In this document: in pieces, positions 1-8,188 of the stretch | Layout: each line of letters opens with the position of its first letter | How positions within the stretch are numbered: position 1 is the stretch's first letter | Origin: Algoriphagus sp. AK58 | GTDB lineage: Bacteria; Bacteroidota; Bacteroidia; Cytophagales; Cyclobacteriaceae | Assembly (NCBI RefSeq): GCF_014324365.1 | Contig: NZ_QEIG01000010.1 | Span: 62,001 to 126,000, forward strand | Direction of reading: 5' to 3' | DNA length: 64,000 nt | Made by a program: the position numbers and the translations under genes | Notes under the pieces: model-generated | What the model saw: only the letters and a program-made list of their open reading frames with translations | Databases searched by the model: none | Told to the model about the DNA's origin: nothing

Positions 1-266
1 ATGTGCTGCCATTTGCAGCCTCCGCAGGTGCCAAAATGGGAGCAAAAAGGCTCGATCCGGTCTTTGGAGTATTCATGGAATCGGATGGCTTCGCCCTCCA
101 TAAAGGAGCTTTTCCCTTTGGTAATCCGCACATCCACCACATCTCCCGGTGCTACATTGGAGACAAACACCACCTTGCCTTCATGATGTCCGACGCATTT
201 CCCTTCGGAGGCGATGCGCTCAATCAGCAGGTTGGTGATGACCTTGTTTTTCATTTTTCTCGACAT
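1..266 (-). CDS. rlmD: 23S rRNA (uracil-C5)-methyltransferase RlmD, N-terminal part (cut by window edge)
   Basis: This is the first 88 codons of a minus-strand gene that runs off the left edge. The translation begins MSRKMKNKVI and carries a TRAM-like OB-fold segment (residues about 8-60). The Fe-S motif CSHFGTCGGCKWQ follows at the cut, matching the C-x5-C-G-G-C pattern of RlmD/RumA enzymes. The family methylates U1939 of 23S rRNA with S-adenosylmethionine. The catalytic domain lies outside the window. I chose the ATG at 266, but the in-frame ATG at 254 is possible. The start is divergent from the SDR gene at 388, with a palindromic repeat between them. Related TrmA/RlmCD paralogues cannot be excluded from this fragment alone. 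Confidence 0.85.
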   Translation of the reverse strand, partial: MSRKMKNKVITNLLIERIASEGKCVGHHEGKVVFVSNVAPGDVVDVRITKGKSSFMEGEAIRFHEYSKDRIEPFCSHFGTCGGCKWQH

Positions 267-294
267 GGGCGCAAAATTAGGGAAAATGGGGCAG

Positions 295-329
295 AAGACC
301 TTTGAGGTTTTTAAAACCTCGAAGGTCTT
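295..329. repeat. Palindromic intergenic repeat, copy 1
   Basis: A 17-bp arm AAGACCTTTGAGGTTTT (295-311) pairs with AAAACCTCGAAGGTCTT (313-329) with one G-T wobble. The core ACCTTTGAGGT/ACCTCGAAGGT recurs at 11126-11156. It lies between the divergent rlmD and SDR starts, so it is not simply a terminator of either gene. It looks like a dispersed palindromic element. Confidence 0.75.
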
Positions 330-387
330 TACTCCATTGAATTTTCCATTCCTTCTTAATCTTTATCTTTACCCCCAAATTTTACCC

Positions 388-1200
388 ATGATTTTCAAAG
401 ACAAAGTCGTCATCATCACCGGTGCTACCTCTGGAATTGGCGAGGCTTGTGCCGAGGTATTTGGTCGGGAAGGTGCCAAAATTGCTATCACCGGACGTAA
501 TCCTCAAAAGCTGGAGCAAACCACTCTTAAACTCCGGTCAAAAAACATCGAAGTACTTTCCATTCTCGCTGATGCAGGTTCGGAAGCGGATAACCAACGT
601 ATGGCAGCCGAAACACTTGCTCATTACGGTCGGATCGATATTCTGATCAACAATGCCGGGATTTCCATGCGGGCGTTGTTTCAGGACTTGGATTTGGAGG
701 TTTTTCGCAAAGTCATGGATACCAATTTTTGGGGAACGGTCTATGCCACCAAGTTTTGCCTTCCTGCGATTTTGGAATCCAAAGGTTCCATCATTGGCAT
801 TTCCTCCATCAATGGCTATCGGGGCACGCCTGCCCGAACAGCTTACACAGCGAGCAAATATGCGATGAACGGATTTTTCGAGTCCCTTCGAACCGAAGTC
901 ATGAAAAAGGGAGTTCATGTATTGGTGGTTGCACCTGGTTTTACCTCCTCTAATATCCGGAATACCGCACTCACGGCTGACGGTTCATCTCAAGGCGAAT
1001 CTCCACGTGACGAGTCCAAGATGATGACTTCTGAGGAGGTAGCAGAACATATTTTGAAAGCCACCCTGAAAAGGAAGCGAGATATTGTATTGACTTCTCA
1101 GGGCAAATTGGCTGTCTTTCTGAATAAGTGGATGCCGGGAATTCTCGACGGAATTGTCTATAATCAGATGGCCAAAGAAAAAGACTCGCCTTTTAAATAA
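388..1200 (+). CDS. Short-chain dehydrogenase/reductase (SDR)
   Basis: A 270-residue classical SDR predicted to be a soluble NAD(P)-dependent oxidoreductase. The Rossmann motif TGATSGIG is at residues 11-18. NNAG follows, then SSINGYRG around the catalytic Ser, and the YxxxK pair is at Y153/K157. The frame is open back to 214, but homology starts at MIFKDKVVIITG, so the ATG at 388 is used. The substrate cannot be read from the sequence. The stop codon abuts the ATG of the helicase at 1201 with no spacer, so the two are probably translated from one message. A functional link between them is not evident. Confidence 0.9.
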   Translation: MIFKDKVVIITGATSGIGEACAEVFGREGAKIAITGRNPQKLEQTTLKLRSKNIEVLSILADAGSEADNQRMAAETLAHYGRIDILINNAGISMRALFQDLDLEVFRKVMDTNFWGTVYATKFCLPAILESKGSIIGISSINGYRGTPARTAYTASKYAMNGFFESLRTEVMKKGVHVLVVAPGFTSSNIRNTALTADGSSQGESPRDESKMMTSEEVAEHILKATLKRKRDIVLTSQGKLAVFLNKWMPGILDGIVYNQMAKEKDSPFK

Positions 1201-4200
1201 ATGCCCGAACCCATCTTCCAAACCTACCTGAATCGGCTTACCGACCTGTCCACCAAAAACAGGTCTTTGTATTTGTCGAAATTGGAAGGAACTGGGATGT
1301 TGGATGTGCGAGAGTTTGATTTTTTGACCGGAGAACCTGCCTTTGAAATTCTTCGAAAAGGGATGGAGGGAAAAAAGAAAATCCCGCTTTCCCCCGATCT
1401 TGATCCGAGGTCTGGCGATGCCAACCAAGTGTCCAAAGCACTTGCTCGAATGGCTTTTCGGGTTCAATTGACTCAGGAAGAAACCGGTGAGCAAAGTCTG
1501 TATCTGGCATGGCTATTTGCCGAAGGAAAGGTTATTAACGGGCAGCTGATTCGTAGTCCCATGCTCTTGAAACCGGTTCAACTCCTCAATGAAAATGGGG
1601 TTTGGATCTTGGTTTCTGAGGAGAATTGGCAGTGGAATCCGGCTTTTATACTGGCTTGGAGACATTCCACTGGACAAAATTTTCCTGAATCTTTTTCCGA
1701 TGAACTCCTGGAAAATCTACCAAAAGATGCGCTTGAGTTTCGGACTGTCTTGGCTAAACTGATTCCCGAATATTTCGCCATTCAGGTTCAATCCAATCTG
1801 CTGGAGGATCAGATTCTATCGTTTCCCAATTCCCAGATTTCACTCGATCAGGAGCGATTTTCTGAGGGAAAAATCATTCTAAAGCCATACGCTGTTTTAG
1901 GCCAATTTGCCCAAAAGGGGAGTTTTTTGTTTTCTGATTATGAGCAATTGATTCAAGACCATTCTGAGAGTTCCTTGGAGGATCTGTTTCAGCATCTTTT
2001 CCTTTCCGAGAAAAGTGAAAAACAGATTCGAGAGGAAAACCTGTTTCCCGTTTTTCCCCTTGATGCTTCTCAGGAAAGTGCGCTGATCAAAGTTCGTCAA
2101 GGAAAAAGCTTGGTGATCCAAGGGCCTCCCGGTACGGGCAAGTCTCAATTGATCGCCAATCTGGTTTCGGATTATATCGCCCGTGGCAATAAGGTATTGG
2201 TGGTTTCCCAAAAGCGTGCTGCCTTGGATGTGGTATTTGAGCGATTGGAGAAAGCGGGTTTTGGTCAATTTTTGGGCTTGGTTCATGATTTTCGCGCAGA
2301 TCAGAAAAACCTTTTTGAAAAAATCAAAAGCCAGATCGAATCGGTCGAGGAGTACCAAAGTCAAAACCGGGGAATAGATGCGATCCAATTAGAGCGGGAA
2401 CTGAGTCAACTTTCCAAGACTATTTCCAGACTTTCCGGAAAGTTTGAGGAACTGCGAACAGCTCTCTTCGATGAAAAGCCGGCAGGAATTCCAGTCAAAG
2501 CCCTTTATCTCCAAGCGGATTTGAATCGACGTGCTTTCTCCAACCCCAAATTGATCCAGTTGGATGTTGAGCAAGCAAAAGGAATTGAACAGGATTTAAG
2601 GATTTTTTCAGGGTATCAGAACAGGTTTGCGGGAAGCTTTTGGAAAAAGCGAGTTTCATTTTCTGGGGTTCAGCCTTCGGATTTTGGTCAGATTTCTGCG
2701 TCTTTAATTGATTTGGAAAATCATCGAAAGGAGCTTCCCCAATTCCTTTTCGGTGAAAAAGGAAGACCGTTTTTCAAAGCAATTTGGTCTGATCGGGTTT
2801 ATTTGGAAAAAGTTAAAAGGCTTCAATTTTCGCTCTCAAACCTATCCAAGCCAGAAAAAGACCTCGCATTCATTTTTCAGCCCAAGGAGCAAAAAGCACT
2901 TACCAAGATCCGAAAGTTTCTGATTCAGGCTATCGAAACATCCCAAGGCTGGAAGTTTGAATTGGGTTCGGATTTGCTTGGATTGAGCAAGGAATTGGAT
3001 GCATTGATTCCGCTATCGCAAAGCTTTTTTGGGAAGCTTCAGGCCAAATTTTCCAAAACCAAATTTCCCCTGACTTTTCAGGCCTTGAGCCAAAATGGAG
3101 TGGCATTCAATACCCAAAATCTGCTTGATTTTCAGCTGGAATGTCAGTCAAAACTTCGGCTTCAGGCAGAATTGGAGGGATTACCAGCTTCTTCCTTTAT
3201 CAATATTAGCGGGCAATTTGCCGAAGATTTAATTGAGGTGGACCAGCTTTTAACTTGGAAAGCGCATTGGGAGGCAGTTCCGGAAATTCAGGAATTATTG
3301 GACTGGAAAAAGCTTTCCTATTCGGAGTTTGGGGCTGCAATGGATCAAATTAGAATTTGGTCTGAAGACTTGTCCTCCCATCTGGTTGCCTATCGACTTT
3401 GGTTAAGTGAAGCGCAGTTTTTGGATTTGATGGAAAAGGGTTTGGAAGCCGTTTTTCCAGAAAATCCACTCAATTGGCCTTCCGTTTTTGGCGAACTGAA
3501 GGGATTTGATCAGTTTTTGGAGGAATGGAAATTTCGGGAATTGGGTGAAAGGTTAGTAGAGGATTTTTTCGAATTGAATCTGGATCAACTTATTGAAGCT
3601 TTTTGGAATGGTTGGAGACTGGCATGGATCGGGGAGATCGAGCGGCAGCATCCGGTCATGTGTGAAATGGGTTCCCTGCGTCTCCGCCATGAAATGGACG
3701 AGCTCAAAAATGCCATCCTCGAAAAGCGAAAAAATGCCAGGTATTTGGCCTTGCTTCGCCTTCGTGAGCAAGTAGCCGAGCATTTGGAATACAACCGCTT
3801 GGGCAATCGGCTGACCTATCGGGATTTGCTTCATCAAGTGAGCAAAAAGCGCCAAAAATGGCCCATCCGTAAGCTGATTGCCGAATTAGGCGAAGAGGTT
3901 TTTCGGGTTCTTCCATGCTGGTTGGGCAGTCCGGAGACGGTCTCAGCGGTTTTTCCGACGGATCAAGTGTTTGATTTGGTGATTTTCGATGAGGCTTCGC
4001 AATGTCCTGTGGAGCGGGGTTTGCCTGCGATGCTCAGAGGAAAGCAGGTGGTTGTGGCAGGGGACTCGAAACAGCTTCGGCCTTCGGATTTTTACCAGGT
4101 GAAATGGGAAAGTGAGGAAGAGGGCATGGAATACGAAGCCGAATCGCTGCTGGAGTTGGCAGCTCATTTTTTTGAGAATCTCCAGTTGAGAGGACATTAC

Positions 4201-5061
4201 AGATCTGCTGATCCGGGTTTGATTCACTTTTCCAATTCCCATTTTTATGGAAATCGGCTGGAAACTTTGCCGGATTATGCCACTGTCAAGGCTGGGAAAA
4301 CTCCTTTTTCCTGGGAAAAAGTCGAAGGAAACTGGGAAAATCAGATCAACCGGATGGAAGCTGATGCGGTCTTGAATCGGGTTCAGCGCATTCTAAAAGA
4401 AGCTCCTGAGGATTCCATCGGTATAGTGACAGGCAATTATTTTCAGATGGAGTTGATTCGGGAAGAATTATGGAAAGCTGGCTTTCAAGATGCTTCGATC
4501 AAAGTCCGCAATATCGAAAATGTGCAGGGAGATGAATTCGATCAGGTGATTTTGTCTTTGGGCTATGCGCCCAATCGGGAGGGAAAGCTGGTGACGAATT
4601 TTGGTCTCTTGAGCAAGTCGGGTGCTGAAAACCGGCTGAATGTGGCTATCACGCGGGCAAGAAAAGTGCTTCATGTCATCTCCTCCATCGAGCCGGAGGA
4701 CTTCCGCCCAGGTCAGCTTGCCAATCCGGGTTTGGCTTTGCTGAGAGAGTTTTTGGCTTGGGTGAAAGTGCAAAGTAAAGACCGGAAAATCCCTCCTCCC
4801 GAAGTGAAAGTGCCTGGTTTCGAGCTGGACTGGAGTTTGAAAAATCAGCTTTTGAAGTCAGATATTGGCTTTTCAAAAGAAATTCCTTCCGCGGTGATGG
4901 ATTTGATCCGAACCGACCGAGAAGGGAATCAAATTGCGATTTTGACTGATGATCAGCGATTTTTTGATACGCCCACGGCAAAGGCTGCGATGGCCTATCA
5001 TCCGATTTTGCTGGAGGAGAAAGGCTGGAATTGGGAGTGGAAGTGGAGCAGAAGATTTTAG
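1201..5061 (+). CDS. Large SF1 DNA/RNA helicase with Vsr-like C-terminal end
   Basis: A 1286-residue superfamily 1 helicase. The N-terminal about 250 residues resemble the DUF4011-type leader. Walker A GPPGTGKS is at 308-315, followed by a long insertion of about 500 residues, partly coiled-coil. Motif II DEAS is at 930-933, motif III GDSKQLRP at 954-961, and the arginine-finger motif NRLNVAITRAR near 1144-1154. The last about 80 residues resemble the Vsr-like nuclease tail of this helicase group (DLIRTD, then AILTDD, then a GWNWEWKWS end). The usual acidic residue of the IECDG-type motif appears replaced by Leu. The family acts on nucleic acid with ATP, and its cellular role is unknown. It abuts the SDR gene upstream and is followed by a 307-bp gap. 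It could belong to repair or to defence, but no defence partner is adjacent. Confidence 0.85.
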   Translation: MPEPIFQTYLNRLTDLSTKNRSLYLSKLEGTGMLDVREFDFLTGEPAFEILRKGMEGKKKIPLSPDLDPRSGDANQVSKALARMAFRVQLTQEETGEQSLYLAWLFAEGKVINGQLIRSPMLLKPVQLLNENGVWILVSEENWQWNPAFILAWRHSTGQNFPESFSDELLENLPKDALEFRTVLAKLIPEYFAIQVQSNLLEDQILSFPNSQISLDQERFSEGKIILKPYAVLGQFAQKGSFLFSDYEQLIQDHSESSLEDLFQHLFLSEKSEKQIREENLFPVFPLDASQESALIKVRQGKSLVIQGPPGTGKSQLIANLVSDYIARGNKVLVVSQKRAALDVVFERLEKAGFGQFLGLVHDFRADQKNLFEKIKSQIESVEEYQSQNRGIDAIQLERELSQLSKTISRLSGKFEELRTALFDEKPAGIPVKALYLQADLNRRAFSNPKLIQLDVEQAKGIEQDLRIFSGYQNRFAGSFWKKRVSFSGVQPSDFGQISASLIDLENHRKELPQFLFGEKGRPFFKAIWSDRVYLEKVKRLQFSLSNLSKPEKDLAFIFQPKEQKALTKIRKFLIQAIETSQGWKFELGSDLLGLSKELDALIPLSQSFFGKLQAKFSKTKFPLTFQALSQNGVAFNTQNLLDFQLECQSKLRLQAELEGLPASSFINISGQFAEDLIEVDQLLTWKAHWEAVPEIQELLDWKKLSYSEFGAAMDQIRIWSEDLSSHLVAYRLWLSEAQFLDLMEKGLEAVFPENPLNWPSVFGELKGFDQFLEEWKFRELGERLVEDFFELNLDQLIEAFWNGWRLAWIGEIERQHPVMCEMGSLRLRHEMDELKNAILEKRKNARYLALLRLREQVAEHLEYNRLGNRLTYRDLLHQVSKKRQKWPIRKLIAELGEEVFRVLPCWLGSPETVSAVFPTDQVFDLVIFDEASQCPVERGLPAMLRGKQVVVAGDSKQLRPSDFYQVKWESEEEGMEYEAESLLELAAHFFENLQLRGHYRSADPGLIHFSNSHFYGNRLETLPDYATVKAGKTPFSWEKVEGNWENQINRMEADAVLNRVQRILKEAPEDSIGIVTGNYFQMELIREELWKAGFQDASIKVRNIENVQGDEFDQVILSLGYAPNREGKLVTNFGLLSKSGAENRLNVAITRARKVLHVISSIEPEDFRPGQLANPGLALLREFLAWVKVQSKDRKIPPPEVKVPGFELDWSLKNQLLKSDIGFSKEIPSAVMDLIRTDREGNQIAILTDDQRFFDTPTAKAAMAYHPILLEEKGWNWEWKWSRRF

Positions 5062-5192
5062 TGTCGAGGTTTAGAGACAAGAGGCAAAAAGCGAGAGACA
5101 AGAGTGACGATACTTGAGGGACGACATAAGATGCCAGACTTTTGGTTCTGTAAGTAATAAGGTTCTATTTTATTTGTTAAAACCTATTCTTA

Positions 5193-5212
5193 TTGAATGA
5201 TATTTAATTCAA
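5193..5212. promoter_or_regulatory. Distal candidate HipB operator
   Basis: TTGAAT and ATTCAA form a dyad around an 8-bp centre. The word TGAATGATATTTAA (5194-5207) is repeated exactly at 5352-5365, next to the hipB start. Two identical 14-bp words 158 bp apart suggest paired repressor sites that could loop. Confidence 0.5.
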
Positions 5213-5236
5213 TAAGTGAATTTTTTAAACATAGTG

Positions 5237-5250
5237 AATGATAAATCATT
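5237..5250. promoter_or_regulatory. Middle candidate HipB operator
   Basis: AATGATAAATCATT is a 6-bp dyad with a 2-bp centre. It shares the AATGAT half-site with the other two dyads of this control region. Confidence 0.4.
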
Positions 5251-5308
5251 AATTAATGGTGGATATTGGAAAGTCTTGATTCTTGTGTCTAGCATCTTGA
5301 TTCTTATT

Positions 5309-5344
5309 TTTGATTGATTTTTCATTCATTAAATTGTAAATTTG
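5309..5344 (+). promoter_or_regulatory. Predicted hipBA promoter (Bacteroidota type)
   Basis: TAAATTTG at 5337-5344 matches the Bacteroidota -7 consensus TAnnTTTG exactly. TTTG at 5309-5312 could be the -33 element, 24 bp upstream, which is slightly long. Transcription would start near 5350, just before the ATG at 5369. Confidence 0.6.
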
Positions 5345-5358
5345 GATTTAATGAATGA
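5322..5358. promoter_or_regulatory. Proximal hipBA operator: perfect 13-bp inverted repeat around the -7 box
   Basis: TCATTCATTAAAT (5322-5334) and ATTTAATGAATGA (5346-5358) are perfect inverted copies separated by 11 bp. The spacer contains most of the -7 element. A dimeric HipB bound here would cover the promoter, which is the expected autorepression layout for HipBA modules. Confidence 0.65.
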
Positions 5359-5368
5359 TATTTAAGTC

Positions 5369-5707
5369 ATGGATATCGCACAACTATCAGATATGGCCAT
5401 TCTCCGGATGATAGGGGACTTCATCAAAAAGAAGCGTATGGCTCTCAATAAGACTCAGGACGAGATGGCCACGGAGGCGGGCATGAGCCGATCTACACTC
5501 AGTCTGCTGGAGCGCGGAGAAAAGGTCCATTTGCTGACCTTGATTCAGGCGCTTCGTGTTTTGGACGAGCTGCAGTTGTTGGAGGCGTTTGAGATTCGTC
5601 AGCAGATCAGCCCGCTCGAATACATCAAGCTTCAAAAGAAATACCAGCGGCAGCGGGTGAGGCATTCGGATATCGCAGCTGAAGAAGATCGTCCTTCAGA
5701 ATGGTAG
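5369..5707 (+). CDS. hipB: HipB-like antitoxin, XRE-family DNA-binding protein
   Basis: A 112-residue helix-turn-helix protein. Residues about 14-70 form an XRE/Cro-type domain (KTQDEMATEAGMSRSTLSLLE). It is the likely antitoxin and autorepressor of the downstream HipA kinase. The gene overlaps hipA by 7 bp, the usual coupled arrangement. Its own control region contains three related dyads, one of them wrapped around the promoter. The C-terminal about 40 residues are charged and may contact HipA. Assignment rests on the HTH domain together with the HipA neighbour. Confidence 0.85.
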   Translation: MDIAQLSDMAILRMIGDFIKKKRMALNKTQDEMATEAGMSRSTLSLLERGEKVHLLTLIQALRVLDELQLLEAFEIRQQISPLEYIKLQKKYQRQRVRHSDIAAEEDRPSEW

Positions 5708-7002
5708 TAGCAGCGGAAGTTTGGCTTTGGGATCGGCTGGCTGGAGCGATCCTGTGGGATGAGGCACAGCAGCTGGCAAGCTTTGAGTTTGATCAGGCCT
5801 TCCTGCGCTCGGGTTGGGATATAGCGCCTGTCACCATGCCGTTGAGACTGGGGAAGCGATTGTACACCTTTCCAGAGATTCGCCGGGGTCGCAATGATGC
5901 TTTTGATACGTTCAAAGGCCTTCCGGGACTTTTAGCCGATATGCTTCCCGATAAATACGGCAATCAATTGATCAATACTTGGCTGGTGCAGAACGGTCGT
6001 CCCACGGATAGTCTGAACCCTGTGGAGTTACTTTGTTTTATCGGGAAGCGTGGAGTGGGAGCGCTCGAGATCAAGCCTTCGCTCCGTTCCGAGATCGGCA
6101 CTTCAAGCACTTTGGAGCTGGACAGTTTGGTAGCGATTGCCAATAAAATCCTCAATACCCGGGAAAGCTTCCAAACCGATCTATCTAAGGAAGAAGAATC
6201 TGCCTTGGCCGATATCCTGAAAATCGGAACTTCCGCGGGTGGTGCTCGGGCTAAGGCAGTGATCGCTTTTAACCCCGAAACCGGAGAAGTAAAAAGCGGT
6301 CAGGTCAAAGCTCCTGCAGGTTTTTCGTATTGGCTGATCAAGTTTGACGGGGTCATGGACAGTCAGTTTGGTGCATCGGTGGGTTATGGTCGGGTGGAAA
6401 TGGCCTATTATCTGATGGCACTTGAGGCAGGAATTGAGATGAATGAATCCCGGATTTTGGAGGAAAATGGCCGGGCGCACTTTATGACCAAGCGCTTTGA
6501 CCGTACGGATGCCGGTGACAAAATCCACATGCAAAGTCTCTGCGGAATGCGTCATTTTGATTTCAATCAAGTGGGAGTGTATAGCTACGAACAAGTGTTT
6601 GAGACGATGCGGATGCTGAGACTGTCGTATCCAGAAGCGGAACAGATGTTCATCAGAATGGTCTTCAATGTGCTTGCGCGCAATTGTGACGATCATACCA
6701 AAAACTTTGCTTTCCTGATGGATCAGAGCGGAAAGTGGACTCTTTCACCTGCATATGATATTTGCCATGCCTATCGACCGGGAAGCTTGTGGGTCAGCAG
6801 TCAATCCCTTCAGGTGAATGGAAAACGAGAAGGAATCTCTGACAATGATTTTCTGGAAGTTGCCCGGAAGATGAATATCAAAAAGCCGGAGGAGAAGATC
6901 GATCGGGTCAGAAAAGCGGTAAAACGATGGAATGAATTTGCGGAAGAAGTCCAGGTGGAGCCCAAGCTTAGGGATTCGATTCAGGCTACGCTTTTGGTTT
7001 AG
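5701..7002 (+). CDS. hipA: HipA-like serine/threonine kinase toxin
   Basis: A 433-residue HipA-family protein. The N-terminal couple-HipA domain spans about residues 5-110. A glycine-rich phosphosite loop, GTSAGGARAKA, is near residue 180. The kinase core CDDHTKNF gives a catalytic Asp at 330 and Asn at 335, and LSPAYDI gives the metal-binding Asp at 353. E. coli HipA phosphorylates glutamyl-tRNA synthetase and induces dormancy. The target here is unknown. All key residues I could check are present, so the toxin looks intact. It overlaps hipB, and a strong hairpin follows at 7010-7040. Confidence 0.9.
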   Translation: MVVAAEVWLWDRLAGAILWDEAQQLASFEFDQAFLRSGWDIAPVTMPLRLGKRLYTFPEIRRGRNDAFDTFKGLPGLLADMLPDKYGNQLINTWLVQNGRPTDSLNPVELLCFIGKRGVGALEIKPSLRSEIGTSSTLELDSLVAIANKILNTRESFQTDLSKEEESALADILKIGTSAGGARAKAVIAFNPETGEVKSGQVKAPAGFSYWLIKFDGVMDSQFGASVGYGRVEMAYYLMALEAGIEMNESRILEENGRAHFMTKRFDRTDAGDKIHMQSLCGMRHFDFNQVGVYSYEQVFETMRMLRLSYPEAEQMFIRMVFNVLARNCDDHTKNFAFLMDQSGKWTLSPAYDICHAYRPGSLWVSSQSLQVNGKREGISDNDFLEVARKMNIKKPEEKIDRVRKAVKRWNEFAEEVQVEPKLRDSIQATLLV

Positions 7003-7009
7003 GCATTTA

Positions 7010-7040
7010 TTGCGTAAATCCCGTTGCGGGTTTTACGCAA
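7010..7040 (+). terminator. Strong hairpin after hipA
   Basis: TTGCGTAAATCCCG (7010-7023) pairs with CGGGTTTTACGCAA (7027-7040) with one mismatch and a 3-base loop. A run of T follows only after several bases (GTGAAATTTTT), so it may be a terminator or a dispersed palindrome. Confidence 0.55.
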
Positions 7041-7095
7041 GTGAAATTTTTGGATCGATTTGTAAACTTTCAAGAACCTGGAGATCTCAAGATAT

Positions 7096-7866
7096 CTAGA
7101 TATACCCCACTAAGCTATATATCGTAATCCCGATCCATTCTTTGACCAGCTTGTGCCAATAGGAAATGGAATCCGCATCGGGGAAAATCAAGGCAGGAAT
7201 ATCGTATTTGACTTCGTGGGAATAATAATCCACGGGAAAAGTCACTGTATTCAGCCCCACTTTATCAAAGCAGCCTTTGGCTCGGGTCATATGAAAAGCG
7301 GAGGTGATCAGCACAAATTCCTGAGAAGTGGAGATTCCGTTTTTCTCCAAAAAATCACGGGTAAACTGAGCGTTTTGAGCCGTGTTTTTACTCTGATCCT
7401 CGATGAGTATGTCCGACTCCGGCACTCCAGTCATCAGTAAAAATCGCTTTAATACTTCGGCTTCGGATTGAGGATTGACTGGGTTGAGGCCTTGTCCACC
7501 GGTGATCAGAATTTTTTTGATTTTGCCCATACGATAAAGTTGTAGTGCATGGGTAATCCGGTCTGCTCCTTTGTTGAAAAAGGTGCGGTCATAGGCAGTT
7601 TTGCTTAGGTTGGTAACTCCGGTGAGGACAATGCCGATTTCGTGATTTTCTATTTCTTCGAAAGACTTGAAATCAGGCTCCCAAGCCAATAAAGCCAAAT
7701 TGGAAAGAAATGGATTGGTGAAAAAGAGTAGAAGTCCAACACCTGCCCACAGCAACTTTTTACTCCACTTTCTCCGGAAAAAAACAGCTCCGCTGAGGAT
7801 CAATATCATCACAATCGTCAGTGGCATGGCCAAAAAACTCAAAAACTGGGATAGGTAAAAGAACAT
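7096..7866 (-). CDS. YdcF/ElyC-family (DUF218) membrane protein
   Basis: A 256-residue protein with two N-terminal membrane segments (residues about 5-30 and 38-60) and a DUF218 domain. The domain shows GIVLTGV, a GGQG loop, SEAEVL, and NTAQNA followed by SAFHMTRA. These are hallmarks of the SanA/ElyC/YdcF group. Members of the group are linked to envelope and polysaccharide integrity, but the reaction is not settled. The catalytic-like domain probably faces the periplasm. The gene is convergent with hipA and divergent from the small gene at 7930. Confidence 0.85.
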   Translation of the reverse strand: MFFYLSQFLSFLAMPLTIVMILILSGAVFFRRKWSKKLLWAGVGLLLFFTNPFLSNLALLAWEPDFKSFEEIENHEIGIVLTGVTNLSKTAYDRTFFNKGADRITHALQLYRMGKIKKILITGGQGLNPVNPQSEAEVLKRFLLMTGVPESDILIEDQSKNTAQNAQFTRDFLEKNGISTSQEFVLITSAFHMTRAKGCFDKVGLNTVTFPVDYYSHEVKYDIPALIFPDADSISYWHKLVKEWIGITIYSLVGYI

Positions 7867-7929
7867 GGGGATTTGGATTTTCTTTAATGAATATTAGTTT
7901 TAAGCATCTGATTCTGTTTTCAAAAATAA

Positions 7930-8115
7930 ATGGATGTTTATCGTTTTAGTATTGGGATTCTCTTTTTCATTGTAGGAATATTACTTATTGTTATTCAATA
8001 TCGGGAGGGAGTTTACTCGAACAAAGAAAAAGTTAATCCTGGCGATATTCGATTATTTTTCACGGGAGTTTTTGGAGTCTTAGGAGGAGGGTATTTTGTT
8101 TTTACCTCATTTTAG
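7930..8115 (+). CDS. Small two-helix membrane protein, unknown function
   Basis: A 61-residue reading frame coding for two hydrophobic helices (residues about 5-23 and 44-60) joined by a short charged loop with NKEKVNPGDIR. I recognise no family. The start is an ATG following ACAAAAATAA-like AT-rich sequence. It lies between ydcF (divergent) and the dehydrogenase. The hydrophobic pattern and clean start and stop favour a real gene over chance. Confidence 0.55.
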   Translation: MDVYRFSIGILFFIVGILLIVIQYREGVYSNKEKVNPGDIRLFFTGVFGVLGGGYFVFTSF

Positions 8116-8188
8116 GATCATTTTGGTCCTGGATTATTGAACCTTGATATTTTTTTTCTTTAATCTAGCCAGAAAGCTATTTTTGACC

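Larger units (their letters stand above)
5062..5368. other. Intergenic control region upstream of hipBA
   Basis: This 307-bp gap has no gene. The first part (about 5062-5110) is a purine-rich tract with repeated AGACAAGAG-type words. The rest is AT-rich and holds the promoter and several dyads listed separately. A second pyrimidine-rich patch with repeated TCTTGATTCTT words lies near 5274-5305. Confidence 0.7.

Noticed and set aside
1..305. Rightward open frames at the left edge
   Set aside because: They are the opposite-strand shadow of rlmD, whose Fe-S motif and TRAM-like start are clear on the minus strand.
1201..7002. A defence island made of the large helicase and hipBA
   Set aside because: The helicase lacks defence partners, is joined to an SDR gene, and is separated from hipBA by a 307-bp control region. 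Proximity alone is not evidence.
7921..7928. CAAAAATA as a minus-strand TAnnTTTG box for the YdcF-like gene
   Set aside because: It matches, but lies in an A-rich run with no -33 partner. The chance of a random hit is high.
8178..8185. TATTTTTG, an exact TAnnTTTG match before the dehydrogenase
   Set aside because: It ends four bases before the chosen ATG, so transcription would begin after the start codon. Treated as chance in T-rich sequence.
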